Shown here piece by piece: positions 1 through 9,471 of a DNA stretch of 54,531 nucleotides. The stretch is from assembly GCA_016213945.1 (NCBI GenBank), contig JACQZF010000048.1, forward strand, positions 97,854-152,384. Reading direction: 5' to 3'. The notes beneath the pieces are model-generated. The model saw nothing but the letters and a program-made list of their open reading frames with translations, ran no database searches and was not told where the DNA came from. The translations under genes and the position numbers were made by a program. Origin of the DNA: Nitrospirota bacterium. Lineage in GTDB: Bacteria > Nitrospirota > Thermodesulfovibrionia > UBA6902. The stretch's first letter is position 1. Each line of letters starts with the position of its first letter.

Positions 1-1543
1 CTTTAGAAACAGGCGCGTCAACACTGACAACCGATATGGACTTGCCTCCCTGTTTTTCCCTTCCAAACTGCATCCGCGCAATATTTATATTATGCCTGGC
101 GAGCACAGTCCCTATGCCGCCGATAACGCCTGGCTTGTCGTTGTTTGACAGCACCAGCATTTCCCCTTCAGGCACGACCTCCACGGGGAAATTATTGATC
201 GCTATGATGCGCGGCTCCTTTTTACCGTAAAGGACACCCGCGACCATGCTTTCTTTCGCTCCTGATTTTATCTTGATGATTATCATGTTGTGATAATCCC
301 CGGCCTCACCGGTGGTGATCTCTTTTACCGTTATCCCTCTTTCCTTTGCGATCAAAGTGGCGTTGATGAAATTTACCGTCTCTTCAAGGATCGGAGTCAG
401 GACGCCTTTTAACGCGGCAACGGTTACCGGCTCCAGTGAAAGTCCCGCGACCTCGCCGCGGTATTCTATGGTAATGCTTTCGATGCCGCCGTCAAAAATC
501 TGAGAGAGGAAGCTCCCCATCTTTTCCGCGAGATCTATATAAGGCTGCATAAGGGGCCGCATGTCTGCCGAGACGGACGGGAAATTGACCGCGTTGCGTA
601 TGGTCCCGTACAACAGGTAATCAACGATCTGATGGGAAACCGCTATGGCAACATTCTCCTGCGCGTCTTCTGTTGATGCCCCGAGATGAGGGGTGCAGAT
701 GAAATTATCCATCTCAAGAAGCGGGGATTCGCCCGGCGGCTCTTTTTCAAATACATCAAGGGCGGCAGCGGCAACGTGTCCTGATTTCAACGCGTCATGC
801 AGCGCCTTTTCGTCAACAATGCCTCCGCGAGATGCGTTAATGATCCTTACCCCTTTTTTCATTATGCCGATGGATTTGGTGTTTATCATGTTTCTTGTTT
901 CATTTGTCATCGGGACGTGAATGGTGATGAAATCGGATGTCCTTATCAACTCGTCCAGCTCCACTACTGTAACTCCGAGGGTCTTTGCCTTTTCCTCGCT
1001 TAGAAACGGGTCATAAGTTATGACCTTCATGCCCATTCCAAGCGCTATCTTTGCGACATGAGCGCCTATGTTACCGAGTCCGATGATCCCGAGGGTCTTA
1101 TTGCAAAGCTCAACGCCCATGAATTTCTTCTTTTCCCATTTGCCCTGTTTCATAGAAGCCGTGGCCTGAGGTATCTGCCTCGCCATGGAAAAGAGCAATG
1201 CCATCGTGTGCTCAGCGGTTGTGACTGTGTTACCGCCGGGCGTGTTCATCACGACAATGCCCTGCTTTGTGGCAGCAGTCTTGTCAACGTTATCAAGCCC
1301 TGATCCAGCTCGCCCGATAACTTTTAATTTTTTCGCGTGCTCCACAATATCGGCGGTCACCTTTGTAGCGCTGCGGACCACAAGGGCATCATACTTGCCG
1401 ATCTCTTTTTTCAGCTCCTCGGGCGGCATACCTGTTTTTACGTCGACAGTCAGTCCCGCCTTTTTCAGTATGTCCACACCTTTCGGGGAGATGTTGTCGC
1501 TGACAAGTACTTTTAATTCTTTCTGTTCACTGCTTTTCTTCAT
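1..1543 (-). CDS. serA: D-3-phosphoglycerate dehydrogenase, 3' end cut by window
   Basis: The protein oxidises 3-phosphoglycerate to 3-phosphohydroxypyruvate, the first step of serine synthesis in the cytoplasm. I translated the minus strand from the ATG at 1543 and the frame stays open to the window edge, giving 514 residues without a stop. It shows the NAD-binding glycine motif (IIGLGNIGAHVA), the NASRGGIVDE segment and the TPHLGAST segment of D-2-hydroxyacid dehydrogenases. A long C-terminal part follows, with an intervening domain and an ACT-like end, so this is the long (about 525-residue) form; roughly the last 10-20 residues are missing. It lies 48 bases downstream of serC on the same strand, so the two are probably one transcript. 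Identification is firm; only the C-terminus is unseen. Confidence 0.95.
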   Translation of the reverse strand, partial: MKKSSEQKELKVLVSDNISPKGVDILKKAGLTVDVKTGMPPEELKKEIGKYDALVVRSATKVTADIVEHAKKLKVIGRAGSGLDNVDKTAATKQGIVVMNTPGGNTVTTAEHTMALLFSMARQIPQATASMKQGKWEKKKFMGVELCNKTLGIIGLGNIGAHVAKIALGMGMKVITYDPFLSEEKAKTLGVTVVELDELIRTSDFITIHVPMTNETRNMINTKSIGIMKKGVRIINASRGGIVDEKALHDALKSGHVAAAALDVFEKEPPGESPLLEMDNFICTPHLGASTEDAQENVAIAVSHQIVDYLLYGTIRNAVNFPSVSADMRPLMQPYIDLAEKMGSFLSQIFDGGIESITIEYRGEVAGLSLEPVTVAALKGVLTPILEETVNFINATLIAKERGITVKEITTGEAGDYHNMIIIKIKSGAKESMVAGVLYGKKEPRIIAINNFPVEVVPEGEMLVLSNNDKPGVIGGIGTVLARHNINIARMQFGREKQGGKSISVVSVDAPVSK

Positions 1544-1591
1544 ATTTTTTCTCTCTTTGTCAAGAAGGGCGCGTTGAACGTGCCCCTGCAA

Positions 1592-2674
1592 TTACCCGTT
1601 CTTCTTTTGAAATTCCTGCATAAATGTTATCAGGGTGTCAACGCCCTCTTCCGGCATGGCGTTATAAATGCTGGCCCTCATGCCCCCGACGCTGCGATGG
1701 CCTTTAAGCGCAACTAATCCGGCAGCCTTTGCCCCTTCAAGAAATTTACTGTCGAGTTCGGCATTCTTCAGGGTAAACGGTATGTTCATCCATGAGCGGT
1801 ATTTCGGATCGACCGGATTTTTATAAAACCCTGATCTGTCAATAGCGGTATACAGCTTATCAGCCTTGCGTTTATTTATCTCCGCCATCTCCGTCAGGCC
1901 GCCCTTTCTCTTTATCCATTCAAACACCAGCCCCGCGATATACCACGCGTAAGTAGGCGGCGTGTTGTACATGGAATCATTTTCAGCATGGGTCTTGTAA
2001 CTGAACATTACAGGCGTTCCTGGAAGCGGTTCGCCGATCAGGTCTTCTCTGATTATTACGATAGTCAAGCCGGCCGGGCCGATATTCTTCTGTGCCCCCG
2101 CGTAAATGAGGCCGAACTTAGACACCTCGACCGGACGTGAAAGGATTGTTGAAGACATGTCGGCAACGATCGGGACATTGCCCGCGTCCGGGATGGAATC
2201 GAACTCCACTCCGCCGATGGTTTCATTTGGCGTGTAATGGAAATATGCGGCATCAGGATTGAGTTTCCATTCAGACCCCGGCGGCACGGTTGTGAAATTA
2301 TTGGCCTCGCTCGTTGCAGCAACGTTCACATTGCCGTAACGCTTGCCCTCTGAGATCGCCTTCTTTGACCATTGCCCGGTGTTGATGTAATCGGCGGTCT
2401 TTTTATCTCGCAGCAAATTCATGGGTATCATCGCAAACTGGGCTGACGCCCCGCCCTGAAGGAAAAGGACTTTGTAATTATTGGGGACCCCCATTATTTC
2501 CCTCAGGTCTGTTTCAGCCTTTTTAGCAATGGAGATATATTCCTTGCCCCTGTGGCTCATCTCCATCACGGACATGCCGCTCCCGCGCCAGTCAAGCATC
2601 TCGGCGGCAGCCTGCTCCAAAACTTCCTGCGGCAGCATTGCCGGCCCTGCGCTGAAATTAAATACCCGTGACAT
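1592..2674 (-). CDS. serC: Phosphoserine aminotransferase
   Basis: This PLP enzyme transfers an amino group from glutamate to 3-phosphohydroxypyruvate, the second step of serine synthesis. The 360-residue protein starts MSRVFNFSAGPAMLP, the typical SerC N-terminus, and carries the PLP lysine in AGAQKNIGP (K196). I chose the ATG at 2674 because GGAGC lies just upstream and the family N-terminus begins there. The frame is open 75 bases further to 2749, but that extension has no family resemblance. It is followed on the same strand by serA, so the serine pathway is encoded together; serB is not in the window. The 5' side is a long AT-rich intergenic stretch that should hold the operon promoter. 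Confidence 0.96.
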   Translation of the reverse strand: MSRVFNFSAGPAMLPQEVLEQAAAEMLDWRGSGMSVMEMSHRGKEYISIAKKAETDLREIMGVPNNYKVLFLQGGASAQFAMIPMNLLRDKKTADYINTGQWSKKAISEGKRYGNVNVAATSEANNFTTVPPGSEWKLNPDAAYFHYTPNETIGGVEFDSIPDAGNVPIVADMSSTILSRPVEVSKFGLIYAGAQKNIGPAGLTIVIIREDLIGEPLPGTPVMFSYKTHAENDSMYNTPPTYAWYIAGLVFEWIKRKGGLTEMAEINKRKADKLYTAIDRSGFYKNPVDPKYRSWMNIPFTLKNAELDSKFLEGAKAAGLVALKGHRSVGGMRASIYNAMPEEGVDTLITFMQEFQKKNG

Positions 2675-3211
2675 CTTTTGCTCCTTTTTCAGCAACTGTA
2701 TAAATCCTGTGGAACAATGCCGGATAGTTGTTAGTAACTCCGACGTCATTGTTTACTGACACCCTTCTTTTTGAAACCATCTGTGATAAATATATTTTCA
2801 TCTTATCTTCTTTAGTTTAGAGTTTATGAGCTGTATACAATAAGGGAACATTGACGATTCCGGCATGTGATTTAACTAATCTTATCGACTTTGAAGGGTA
2901 TCATTTCAACCGTGTTTTGTCAAGTTGGTTACCTCTTAAAACCTCAACAAATTATCAACAGCTGTTTTCCCTTTTCTTTTATGTCCAGTTGCCTTCTAAT
3001 CAACAATGCCAACAACCTTTCTACTCTTTTTTATTTTAAATATAAAAAGATAAAAAGAATAAGACAGAGAGAAAACTATATTCAGAAAAATAAAAAACTC
3101 CTTGCTCAACGAAGACAGAATTGTATATACTCTTTCAGACCAAACTGCGAGCAGGCAAAAGACTCCGAAACTACTATAACTTCTTAAACCCGTTTTATTT
3201 TTAAAAACAGA
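2675..3211. other. AT-rich intergenic region between divergent serC and aminopeptidase genes
   Basis: About 540 bases separate the divergent serC and aminopeptidase starts. I see no convincing coding frame; the short open frames here have no Shine-Dalgarno sequence and no recognisable content. The region is strongly AT-rich from about 2990 to 3100, with long A runs. It must hold promoters for both directions; the only one I can point to is on the plus strand near 3102-3131. I found no T-box, serine-responsive or other riboswitch architecture. Confidence 0.5.
3102..3131 (+). promoter_or_regulatory. Putative sigma-70-type promoter of the M29 aminopeptidase gene
   Basis: TTGCTC (3102-3107) and TATACT (3126-3131) are separated by 18 bases, about 80 bases before the ATG at 3212. 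The match to -35/-10 consensus is good but not perfect, and the AT-rich surroundings raise the chance of a random match. Confidence 0.4.
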
Positions 3212-4309
3212 ATGAGTAATCAAGCCAGCAAAGCCATTGACAGCATTTATAGAATCAACCTCGGTGTGAAGAAGACGGAAAGGGCCATTGTCTTTACAGA
3301 CGGATATAACAGCAAGCTGAGAAAGATCACAAAGCGAATTGCGGAGTCAGGGGTAAAATTTACTCCGCACATCAGCTACATCGAATACCAGCCAACAGGC
3401 AGTCACGGAATTGAGCCGCCGGAAGGAATGTGGAGAGAGGCATTTGGGGAGAATGTTCACAAGGAAATAAAACGCAGAAGGCTTTTCAAACCTCTGCTTG
3501 CCAAGAAAACATCAGAGGCCCAGAACAGGGAGATCGAAAAGATCATAAAGGCGCACAGGGAAGAAGCCGTTGACGCGGTGATCGCGCTTTCATATTATTC
3601 AACAAGCCACACGAAATTCAGGGACCTGTTAAACCGTATCTGCGGGACGAGATACGCGAGTATGCCGCTTTTTGACGAGGAAATGCTTTCAGGGGCGATG
3701 AAGGTAAATTACAAGAAGATGCTTGAGCGGACGACAAAAATCGCCAGGGCGGTGAATAAGAGCGAACAGATAGAGATCAAGACCCCGAACGGGACTTTAA
3801 TCACACTTTCAAAAAAGGGCCGCGAGGCGAAGGCAGACACAGGCATTATCACAAAGCCTGGGACGTTCAGCAACCTCCCGGCGGGAGAGGTTTACCTTGC
3901 CCCGCTTGAAGGCACCGCAAACGGCAGGCTCGTGCTTGACTGGGCGCCGACAAGGAAATTGAAAAGCCCGATGACCCTTCATGTTGAAAAAGGCATGGCG
4001 ATAAAGGTCGGGGGCAAAGAGAAGTACGTAGAATATTTACAGGCTAAACTTTCCGAAAAAAAGGAGAACGCAAATATAGCGGAGCTCGGAATAGGCATGA
4101 ACGACAAAGCTTCAAGGCCTGATAACATCCTTGAGTCTGAAAAGATCTTTGGCACAATCCATATTGCGCTTGGAGACAACAGCACCTTCGGCGGAAAAGT
4201 CAGGGCGTCATTTCACCAGGACTTTGTGTTTTTCAAACCCACAGTGACATTGGTTTATAAAAACGGAAGAAAAAAACATCTCCTGAGAAACGGCAAGCTG
4301 ATCACTTAA
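3212..4309 (+). CDS. M29-family metallo-aminopeptidase
   Basis: The 365-residue protein resembles the M29 (AmpS/AmpT/PepS) family, which removes N-terminal amino acids from peptides using two metal ions in the cytoplasm. The family core is visible: NLPAGEVYLAP with E226, the second glutamate E291 (NIAELGIG), H317 in GTIHIALGDN, and the H335-x-D337 pair. The order and spacing match the known metal ligands E, E, H, H, D. Length is a little short of the usual 370-410. The ATG at 3212 follows a putative promoter at 3102-3131 without an obvious strong Shine-Dalgarno sequence. Its 3' end overlaps the 3' end of convergent purB by four bases. The exact peptide substrate cannot be told from sequence. 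Confidence 0.85.
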   Translation: MSNQASKAIDSIYRINLGVKKTERAIVFTDGYNSKLRKITKRIAESGVKFTPHISYIEYQPTGSHGIEPPEGMWREAFGENVHKEIKRRRLFKPLLAKKTSEAQNREIEKIIKAHREEAVDAVIALSYYSTSHTKFRDLLNRICGTRYASMPLFDEEMLSGAMKVNYKKMLERTTKIARAVNKSEQIEIKTPNGTLITLSKKGREAKADTGIITKPGTFSNLPAGEVYLAPLEGTANGRLVLDWAPTRKLKSPMTLHVEKGMAIKVGGKEKYVEYLQAKLSEKKENANIAELGIGMNDKASRPDNILESEKIFGTIHIALGDNSTFGGKVRASFHQDFVFFKPTVTLVYKNGRKKHLLRNGKLIT

Positions 4310-5595
4310 AAAACCCTCTTGAATATGTAATTCACGTTCTTCAGGTAATAGGACAGCTCAAAGAGCTTTTCTATTTCTTTTGTAGAGAGATAATTTTTTA
4401 TTTCTTTATCCTCTTTCAAAAACTCTTTAAACTCCCTCTTGGCGCTCCAGCTTTCCATGGCGTTTCTCTGCACAAACTGGTAGGCGTCCTCCCGGCTCAT
4501 TCCTTTTTCAATCAGCGCAAGCAGGACACGCTGCGAATTGTAAAGCCCGAAGCTTTTATTGATGTTCTCAAGCATCCTCTCCGGGTAAACGTTAAGCCCT
4601 TTGAGGATCTTTGTCAGCCTTGCAAGCATGTAGTCAATGAGTATGGTACTGTCCGGTATGATTATCCTTTCAACGGAAGAATGGCTGATGTCCCGCTCGT
4701 GCCAAAGTGCGATATTCTCCATGGCCGCCATTGCGTTTGAGCGCACAATGCGCGCAAGGCCGCTCAGGTTTTCGCATCCAATTGGATTCCGCTTATGCGG
4801 CATCGCGGAAGAGCCTTTCTGCCCCTTCTCAAACGGCTCCTCGGCCTCAAGCACCTCTGTCCGCTGGAGATGCCTGATCTCAACTGCGATCTTTTCAATT
4901 GTCCCTGCCACAAGCGCAAGGGCGTTCATGAATTCAGCATGACGGTCTCTCTGGACTATCTGGGTTGATACAGGCGCCGGCTGCAGCCCGAGTTCCTTAC
5001 AGACATGCTGTTCGATGAACGGGGGAATGTTTGAAAAAGTCCCTACCGGGCCTGAAAGCTTTCCGTAGCTTATAGTTTCTCTTGCGGAGTGCAGGCGGAA
5101 GAGGTTGCGCTTCATCTCTTCATACCACAGGGCAAACAAAAGCCCGAAAGTTGTAGGCTCCGCGTGGATGCCGTGGCTGCGTCCCATGCGAAGTGTGTTT
5201 TTATATTTGATGGCGTTTGTTCTCAGCACCTTCAAAAGCTCTTTGACATCGCTGATGATAATGTCCGAGGCCTCTCTCATCTGAAGCGCGAGGGCTGTGT
5301 CGAGAACGTCTGAAGATGTAAGTCCCTTATGGATAAATCGTGAATCCGGGCCGACGTGTTCGGCAACGGATGTCAGGAATGCAATGACGTCATGCTTGAC
5401 GGTCTTTTCAATTTTATCGATACGCCTGATGTTGAACGCCGCTTTTTTCCTGATCACGGCAAGGCTCTTCTTCGGGACCTCTCCAAGCTTTGCCCATGCC
5501 CCGCAGGCCGCGATCTCAACATCGAGCCACTTCTGGTATTTATTCTCCGGCTCCCATATTTTTGCCATCTCAGGCCTTGTGTAACGTGGTATCAA
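4306..5595 (-). CDS. purB: Adenylosuccinate lyase
   Basis: PurB cleaves SAICAR and adenylosuccinate, releasing fumarate, in two steps of purine synthesis. The 429-residue protein has the fumarase/aspartase superfamily signature SSAMPHKRNP (S262-P271) and the GRSHGIHAEPTTFG segment containing catalytic H141. It starts at TTG (5595); an excellent GGAGGG Shine-Dalgarno sequence five bases upstream supports this non-ATG start, and the next in-frame ATG would lose the conserved N-terminus. It is encoded downstream of the DAHP synthase on the same strand with a 216-base gap. Length is normal for the bacterial type. Confidence 0.96.
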   Translation of the reverse strand: MIPRYTRPEMAKIWEPENKYQKWLDVEIAACGAWAKLGEVPKKSLAVIRKKAAFNIRRIDKIEKTVKHDVIAFLTSVAEHVGPDSRFIHKGLTSSDVLDTALALQMREASDIIISDVKELLKVLRTNAIKYKNTLRMGRSHGIHAEPTTFGLLFALWYEEMKRNLFRLHSARETISYGKLSGPVGTFSNIPPFIEQHVCKELGLQPAPVSTQIVQRDRHAEFMNALALVAGTIEKIAVEIRHLQRTEVLEAEEPFEKGQKGSSAMPHKRNPIGCENLSGLARIVRSNAMAAMENIALWHERDISHSSVERIIIPDSTILIDYMLARLTKILKGLNVYPERMLENINKSFGLYNSQRVLLALIEKGMSREDAYQFVQRNAMESWSAKREFKEFLKEDKEIKNYLSTKEIEKLFELSYYLKNVNYIFKRVF

Positions 5596-5751
5596 TTTGC
5601 CCTCCTGTAAAATAAATCAAAAATAAAAAATTAAGGAAGTTGATGTTTATAGTTGTTTGTGCAAATACTATATCACAAGATACCCGTTTGATTTCTACGG
5701 CATTTTCCAATTAACAAAATGGTCTTCTCAGGATCGAGTATGTGAGACAAG

Positions 5752-5775
5752 GGAACAATCATTACGGATTGTTCC
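5752..5775 (-). other. Perfect 9-bp stem hairpin downstream of DAHP synthase gene
   Basis: GGAACAATC and GATTGTTCC form a perfect 9-bp stem with a six-base loop, 37 bases after the stop of the DAHP synthase gene on the minus strand. No T run follows in either direction, so it is not a clear intrinsic terminator. It may stabilise the 3' end or be a processing site. Confidence 0.45.
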
Positions 5776-5811
5776 AGTTGATGGCGCAGGAATTTATTCA
5801 GCGGTTTTTGT

Positions 5812-6843
5812 TCAGACTAATTCAGCAAGCTCTCTAACGAGACGCTCCGAGTCTTCCCATCCAAGACAGGGATCGGTGATAGATTTTCCATAGACATTCT
5901 CGGATATTTTTTGTGAGCCTTCGACGAGATAGCTTTCGATCATCAGGCCCTTCACCCTGCTTTTAAGCGTCTTGGAATATTTGCGGCTCCTCATCACCTC
6001 TTTAGCTATCCTTGGCTGTTCGAGAAACTTTTTGTTCGAGTTGGCGTGGTTGGTGTCTACGATTATCGCCGGGAACTTGAGCTCACGTTTCTTGTAAGCA
6101 TCCGAAAGCTTCATCATGTCTTCGTAATGATAGTTCGGGATGCTTGCCCCGCATGAGCCGTCCACCCCTCCCCGAAGTATGCAATGGGTCAGGGGATTGC
6201 CTGAGGTCTTGACCTCCCAACCGTTATAAACAAAGATGTGCGGCATCTGGGCAGCCTGCACCGAATTCAGCATCACCTCGATATCACCGCTTGTCGGGTT
6301 CTTCATGCCCGCAGGCACGTCAAGCCCGCTGATGGTCAGGCGGTGCAGCTGGTTTTCTACTGAACGCGCGCCTACCGCGACGTAGCTCAGTATGTCTTCA
6401 AGGTACGGATAATTGCCGGGATAAAGCATTTCGTCCGCTGCTGTAAGATGGGATTCCTTCATTGCCCGGATGTGCATCCTGCGGATCGCCTTAAGTCCTT
6501 TAACCATGTTTGGCGCTTCAGTGGGCTTCGGCTGGTGGGCCATGCCTTTATACCCTTCTCCGGTTGTACGCGGCTTGTTTGTGTAAATCCTCGGGATGAG
6601 AATTATCTTTTCCCTCACCTCTTCCTGCAGACTGGCAAGCCGGGAAACATATTCGCAGACCGAGTCTTCGTTGTCAGCGGAGCAGGGGCCGATTATCACT
6701 ATGAACTTCTCGCTTTCTCCCCTGAAGACCGCGATGATTTCCGCGTCCGTTTGCCTCTTAACTCTTCTGAGGTCTTCAGAAAGCGGAATCGACTCAAGGA
6801 CCGCATCTACATGCGGCATCTCTCTGATATATTGGAAACTCAT
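5812..6843 (-). CDS. aroG: 3-deoxy-7-phosphoheptulonate (DAHP) synthase, class I alpha type
   Basis: This enzyme condenses phosphoenolpyruvate and erythrose-4-phosphate, the committed step of aromatic amino acid synthesis. The 343-residue protein has the AroF/AroG/AroH layout: an N-terminal extension before the barrel, VIIGPCSADN, a RIYTNKPRTT-type segment, GARSVENQLHR, and DTNHANSNKK towards the end. Length is close to E. coli AroG (350). The ATG at 6843 has GGAGC just upstream. The N-terminal extension suggests feedback control, but which amino acid inhibits it cannot be read here. Assignment to this family is firm; the symbol aroG rather than aroF or aroH is a convention. Confidence 0.93.
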   Translation of the reverse strand: MSFQYIREMPHVDAVLESIPLSEDLRRVKRQTDAEIIAVFRGESEKFIVIIGPCSADNEDSVCEYVSRLASLQEEVREKIILIPRIYTNKPRTTGEGYKGMAHQPKPTEAPNMVKGLKAIRRMHIRAMKESHLTAADEMLYPGNYPYLEDILSYVAVGARSVENQLHRLTISGLDVPAGMKNPTSGDIEVMLNSVQAAQMPHIFVYNGWEVKTSGNPLTHCILRGGVDGSCGASIPNYHYEDMMKLSDAYKKRELKFPAIIVDTNHANSNKKFLEQPRIAKEVMRSRKYSKTLKSRVKGLMIESYLVEGSQKISENVYGKSITDPCLGWEDSERLVRELAELV

Positions 6844-6957
6844 ATTTGCTCCGAAGGTATTTTACTATAATTGCGGAGACAGGAGCAAAGCTTTTTTCAA
6901 TATAATCTCATAATGAATGCATTAAGGTTTATGCAGAAGAACGGAAGCAGTGAAGAA

Positions 6958-7458
6958 TCAGGATGATTGCATGAACCCTTTTTTGATCATCAGGTCTTCT
7001 ATTTTATCTACATGGATTCTTTCAGCCGAGAGTATCTTCTGGCTCAATGTGGCGTAATCGAAGGCGAAAAGATTTGCGGATAATTCATTTGCAAATATTT
7101 CAACCATCGATTCCTCAAGGTGCAACGCTATTTTCAGGGCGGCTTCAAGAGTAACGGCGCTGAGATTAATCTGCCTGACCATGGTGTTTGCGAACTTAAG
7201 ACTGTTTTCGATAAGCTCCCGTGACGGCAGCAAATCTATTGACGGCAATAGGTCGATCGATTCAATGAGAGCGGGGTCTGTCAACCAGAGCTGATGCTCC
7301 AGTTCATCCCTTGCAAGGTCTTCCCAAAAAGATTTCTCTTCAGGAAATAATCGCATGAAAGTGCTGTATATGGACGCGACAGCTCCCTCCATTTCAATGC
7401 AGCCATTAATTATATTATCTAATTCCATGCCCGTCTGAGAATTAATCCGTGCTGGCAT
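6958..7458 (-). CDS. Ferritin-like (rubrerythrin-like) four-helix protein
   Basis: The 166-residue protein is mostly helical and has two copies of the diiron pattern of ferritin-like domains. The first is an upstream glutamate (E24) with E52-x-x-H55, and the second is E115/E116 with E146-x-x-H149. This fits a rubrerythrin-like carboxylate-bridged diiron site, with no rubredoxin domain at either end. The hexapeptide IDLLPS occurs twice in a row (residues 68-79), a small internal duplication. The start is uncertain: the ATG at 7458 lacks a clear ribosome site, and the Met at residue 11 is an alternative. It stands alone. Its role could be peroxide or iron handling, but that is inference from the fold. 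Confidence 0.6.
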   Translation of the reverse strand: MPARINSQTGMELDNIINGCIEMEGAVASIYSTFMRLFPEEKSFWEDLARDELEHQLWLTDPALIESIDLLPSIDLLPSRELIENSLKFANTMVRQINLSAVTLEAALKIALHLEESMVEIFANELSANLFAFDYATLSQKILSAERIHVDKIEDLMIKKGFMQSS

Positions 7459-7585
7459 ATCATAATCACGCGCGAGGTGATTTTCAAGCGAAAAAAGCTG
7501 TCAGCTTTCAGATGCACCTCTTGCCTGACTCCTTTGAATATAATAATATTTAATTGCACGGCCCTTGTTTGCCGTGCTGATCATT

Positions 7586-8035
7586 ATGCAAACAGACCCT
7601 ATTTTACTGAGATGCAAGTCATGTCATACTCTTAACCGGCTTCCCGCGGGCAAGCTCGGACACCACCCGGTGTGCGGGAAATGCAAGGCCCCGCTTGCTT
7701 TCCCAAGGACGCCGGTTTACGCGGCTGCCTCAATATTTGACCGTGAAGTGAATGATTGGCCCATGTTGCTGCTTGTTGAATTTTTTGCGCAGTGGTGCGG
7801 TCATTGCCGCGCGATCGAACCTGTTGTTAATGATATTGCTGCAAGGAGAGCAGGTTTTTTGAAAGTGCTGAAGGTAGACGTGGACAGGGAGCCGGCCCTC
7901 TCAAGCAGGTTCTCAGTCAAAGGCATACCAACATTTTTGCTCTATAGAAACGGACGTTTTCTGGGGCGTATTGACGGAGCGCCCAAGGCCCACAACGAGC
8001 TGGAAGAATGGATACTTCAAACGTCACATGCATAA
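7586..8035 (+). CDS. trxC: Thioredoxin 2-type protein with N-terminal zinc ribbon
   Basis: The 149-residue protein has the TrxC arrangement: an N-terminal zinc ribbon with C10-x2-C13 and C30-x2-C33, then a thioredoxin fold. The active site is W70-C-G-H-C74, and GIPTFLLY supplies the cis-proline. The active-site residue between G and the second Cys is His rather than the usual Pro, which in other thiol-disulphide proteins makes the disulphide more oxidising. It would reduce disulphides in the cytoplasm; no signal peptide is visible. I chose the ATG at 7586; a TTG at 7565 is in frame but adds only seven unconserved residues. No operon partner is obvious. Confidence 0.85.
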   Translation: MQTDPILLRCKSCHTLNRLPAGKLGHHPVCGKCKAPLAFPRTPVYAAASIFDREVNDWPMLLLVEFFAQWCGHCRAIEPVVNDIAARRAGFLKVLKVDVDREPALSSRFSVKGIPTFLLYRNGRFLGRIDGAPKAHNELEEWILQTSHA

Positions 8036-8122
8036 AGTGAATAAATTGGGTGGATCGGACAGCGGTGATAAGATGCTACTTTATGTAAGCACCGCTCTTA
8101 ATGTATAGTAGAGTTGCACGAA

Positions 8123-9427
8123 ATGAGATTTGATGAACTTAATATCCCTGAAAAGGTCCTTGAGGGGATCAGGGCCGCAGGGTTTACAGAATGTACACCG
8201 GTGCAGGAGCAGACCCTGCCTGAGGCGCTGCGGGGCAAAGATATCGCGGCCCAGGCACAGACAGGCACAGGCAAGACAGCGGCGTTTCTTATCGCCGTAT
8301 TCTCGCGTATGCTCATGAAGCCCTCGCCGGGACGAGGCCCCTCGCCGCGCGCCCTCATCATAGCTCCGACCCGCGAACTCGTAGTGCAGATAGCCGCTGA
8401 GGCGAAACTGCTTAGCGGTTCGGCCGGTTTCAGGATCCTTCCAGTCTACGGCGGCATTGACTACCGGAAACAGCGCGAGGAGATCAGTGAAGGCGTTGAC
8501 ATACTCATCGGCACACCGGGCAGGCTCATCGATTATCTCAAGCAGAGGGTCTACAGCCTGAAGAAGACACAGTTCCTCGTGATCGACGAGGCGGACCGGC
8601 TTTTCGATATGGGCTTTATCGCAGACCTCAGGTTTCTGCTCAGAAGGATGTCCCCTTACGATATGAGGCAGTCCATGCTCTTTTCCGCCACCTTGTCCAA
8701 CCGCGTGCTTGAACTCTGCTATGAACATATGAACAACCCGGTGCGGTTTTCTCTGACGCCTGAGAATATAACAGTGGAACAGATCGAACAGGAGATCTAT
8801 CATGCCGGCAGGTCCGAGAAGATCGGCCTGCTCCTCGGAATACTCAAACGCGAGCCTGACGGGCGATATCTCGTTTTCTGCAACACCAGGGCGGCAGTGG
8901 AAAGGCTTGACGGCGTTCTCAATGCCAACGGCTTTGCAACCGCATCCATCACCGGAGACCTTGATCAGCGGAAGCGGATGAGGGTGCTGGCACAATTCAA
9001 AGAAGGCACTCTGCCGATACTTGTAGCCACAGACGTGGCGAGCCGGGGGCTGCATATCGACGGGGTGACGCACGTGATCAACTACGACCTGCCCCAGGAC
9101 CCGGAAGATTATGTGCACAGGATCGGCAGGACCGCGCGCGCAGGCGCAGCAGGAAAGGCGATAAGCCTGGCCTGCGAGGAATACGTCCATTCCCTTCCCG
9201 ACATCGAAGACTACATCAGGCTAAAGATCCCGGTCATCCCGGTGTCGGATGAAATTATTGTTAGAGGATATCGCAGGCCCTCGGGGAGTTTTAAGAAACA
9301 GGGTGTCTATTCACAAAGAAAAGAACATCATGGAATGCGCCCGAAAGAAAAACAGTCTCGCACAGGCAGCACCTCTCGCGGCCCCCGGCCGGCCGGCCGT
9401 ATCAACACCGGCAGAAAAAGGCCTTAA
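8123..9427 (+). CDS. rhlE: DEAD-box ATP-dependent RNA helicase, RhlE-like
   Basis: The protein (about 434 residues) carries the complete DEAD-box series: the Q motif region (FTECTPVQEQTLP), motif I AQTGTGKT, Ia PTRELVVQI, GTPGRLIDY, II DEADRLFDMGF, III SATL, then in the second domain VATDVASRGLHIDG and HRIGRTAR. The basic, low-complexity C-terminus (R, G, K, P rich after about residue 390) is typical of RhlE-group RNA helicases that remodel rRNA or mRNA. A TTG at 8114 is three codons upstream and cannot be excluded; the ATG at 8123 fits the family start (MRFDELNI). It converges with ettA, with a 44-base gap. Confidence 0.92.
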   Translation: MRFDELNIPEKVLEGIRAAGFTECTPVQEQTLPEALRGKDIAAQAQTGTGKTAAFLIAVFSRMLMKPSPGRGPSPRALIIAPTRELVVQIAAEAKLLSGSAGFRILPVYGGIDYRKQREEISEGVDILIGTPGRLIDYLKQRVYSLKKTQFLVIDEADRLFDMGFIADLRFLLRRMSPYDMRQSMLFSATLSNRVLELCYEHMNNPVRFSLTPENITVEQIEQEIYHAGRSEKIGLLLGILKREPDGRYLVFCNTRAAVERLDGVLNANGFATASITGDLDQRKRMRVLAQFKEGTLPILVATDVASRGLHIDGVTHVINYDLPQDPEDYVHRIGRTARAGAAGKAISLACEEYVHSLPDIEDYIRLKIPVIPVSDEIIVRGYRRPSGSFKKQGVYSQRKEHHGMRPKEKQSRTGSTSRGPRPAGRINTGRKRP

Positions 9428-9471
9428 GCAAATCACACCGGTCCGCTCTCCGTGTCTTCTACAACCAGTCT

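Noticed and set aside
8081-9190. 369-codon minus-strand frame opposite the DEAD-box helicase gene
   Set aside because: It is an antisense shadow of a GC-rich coding region; the plus-strand helicase motifs are complete.
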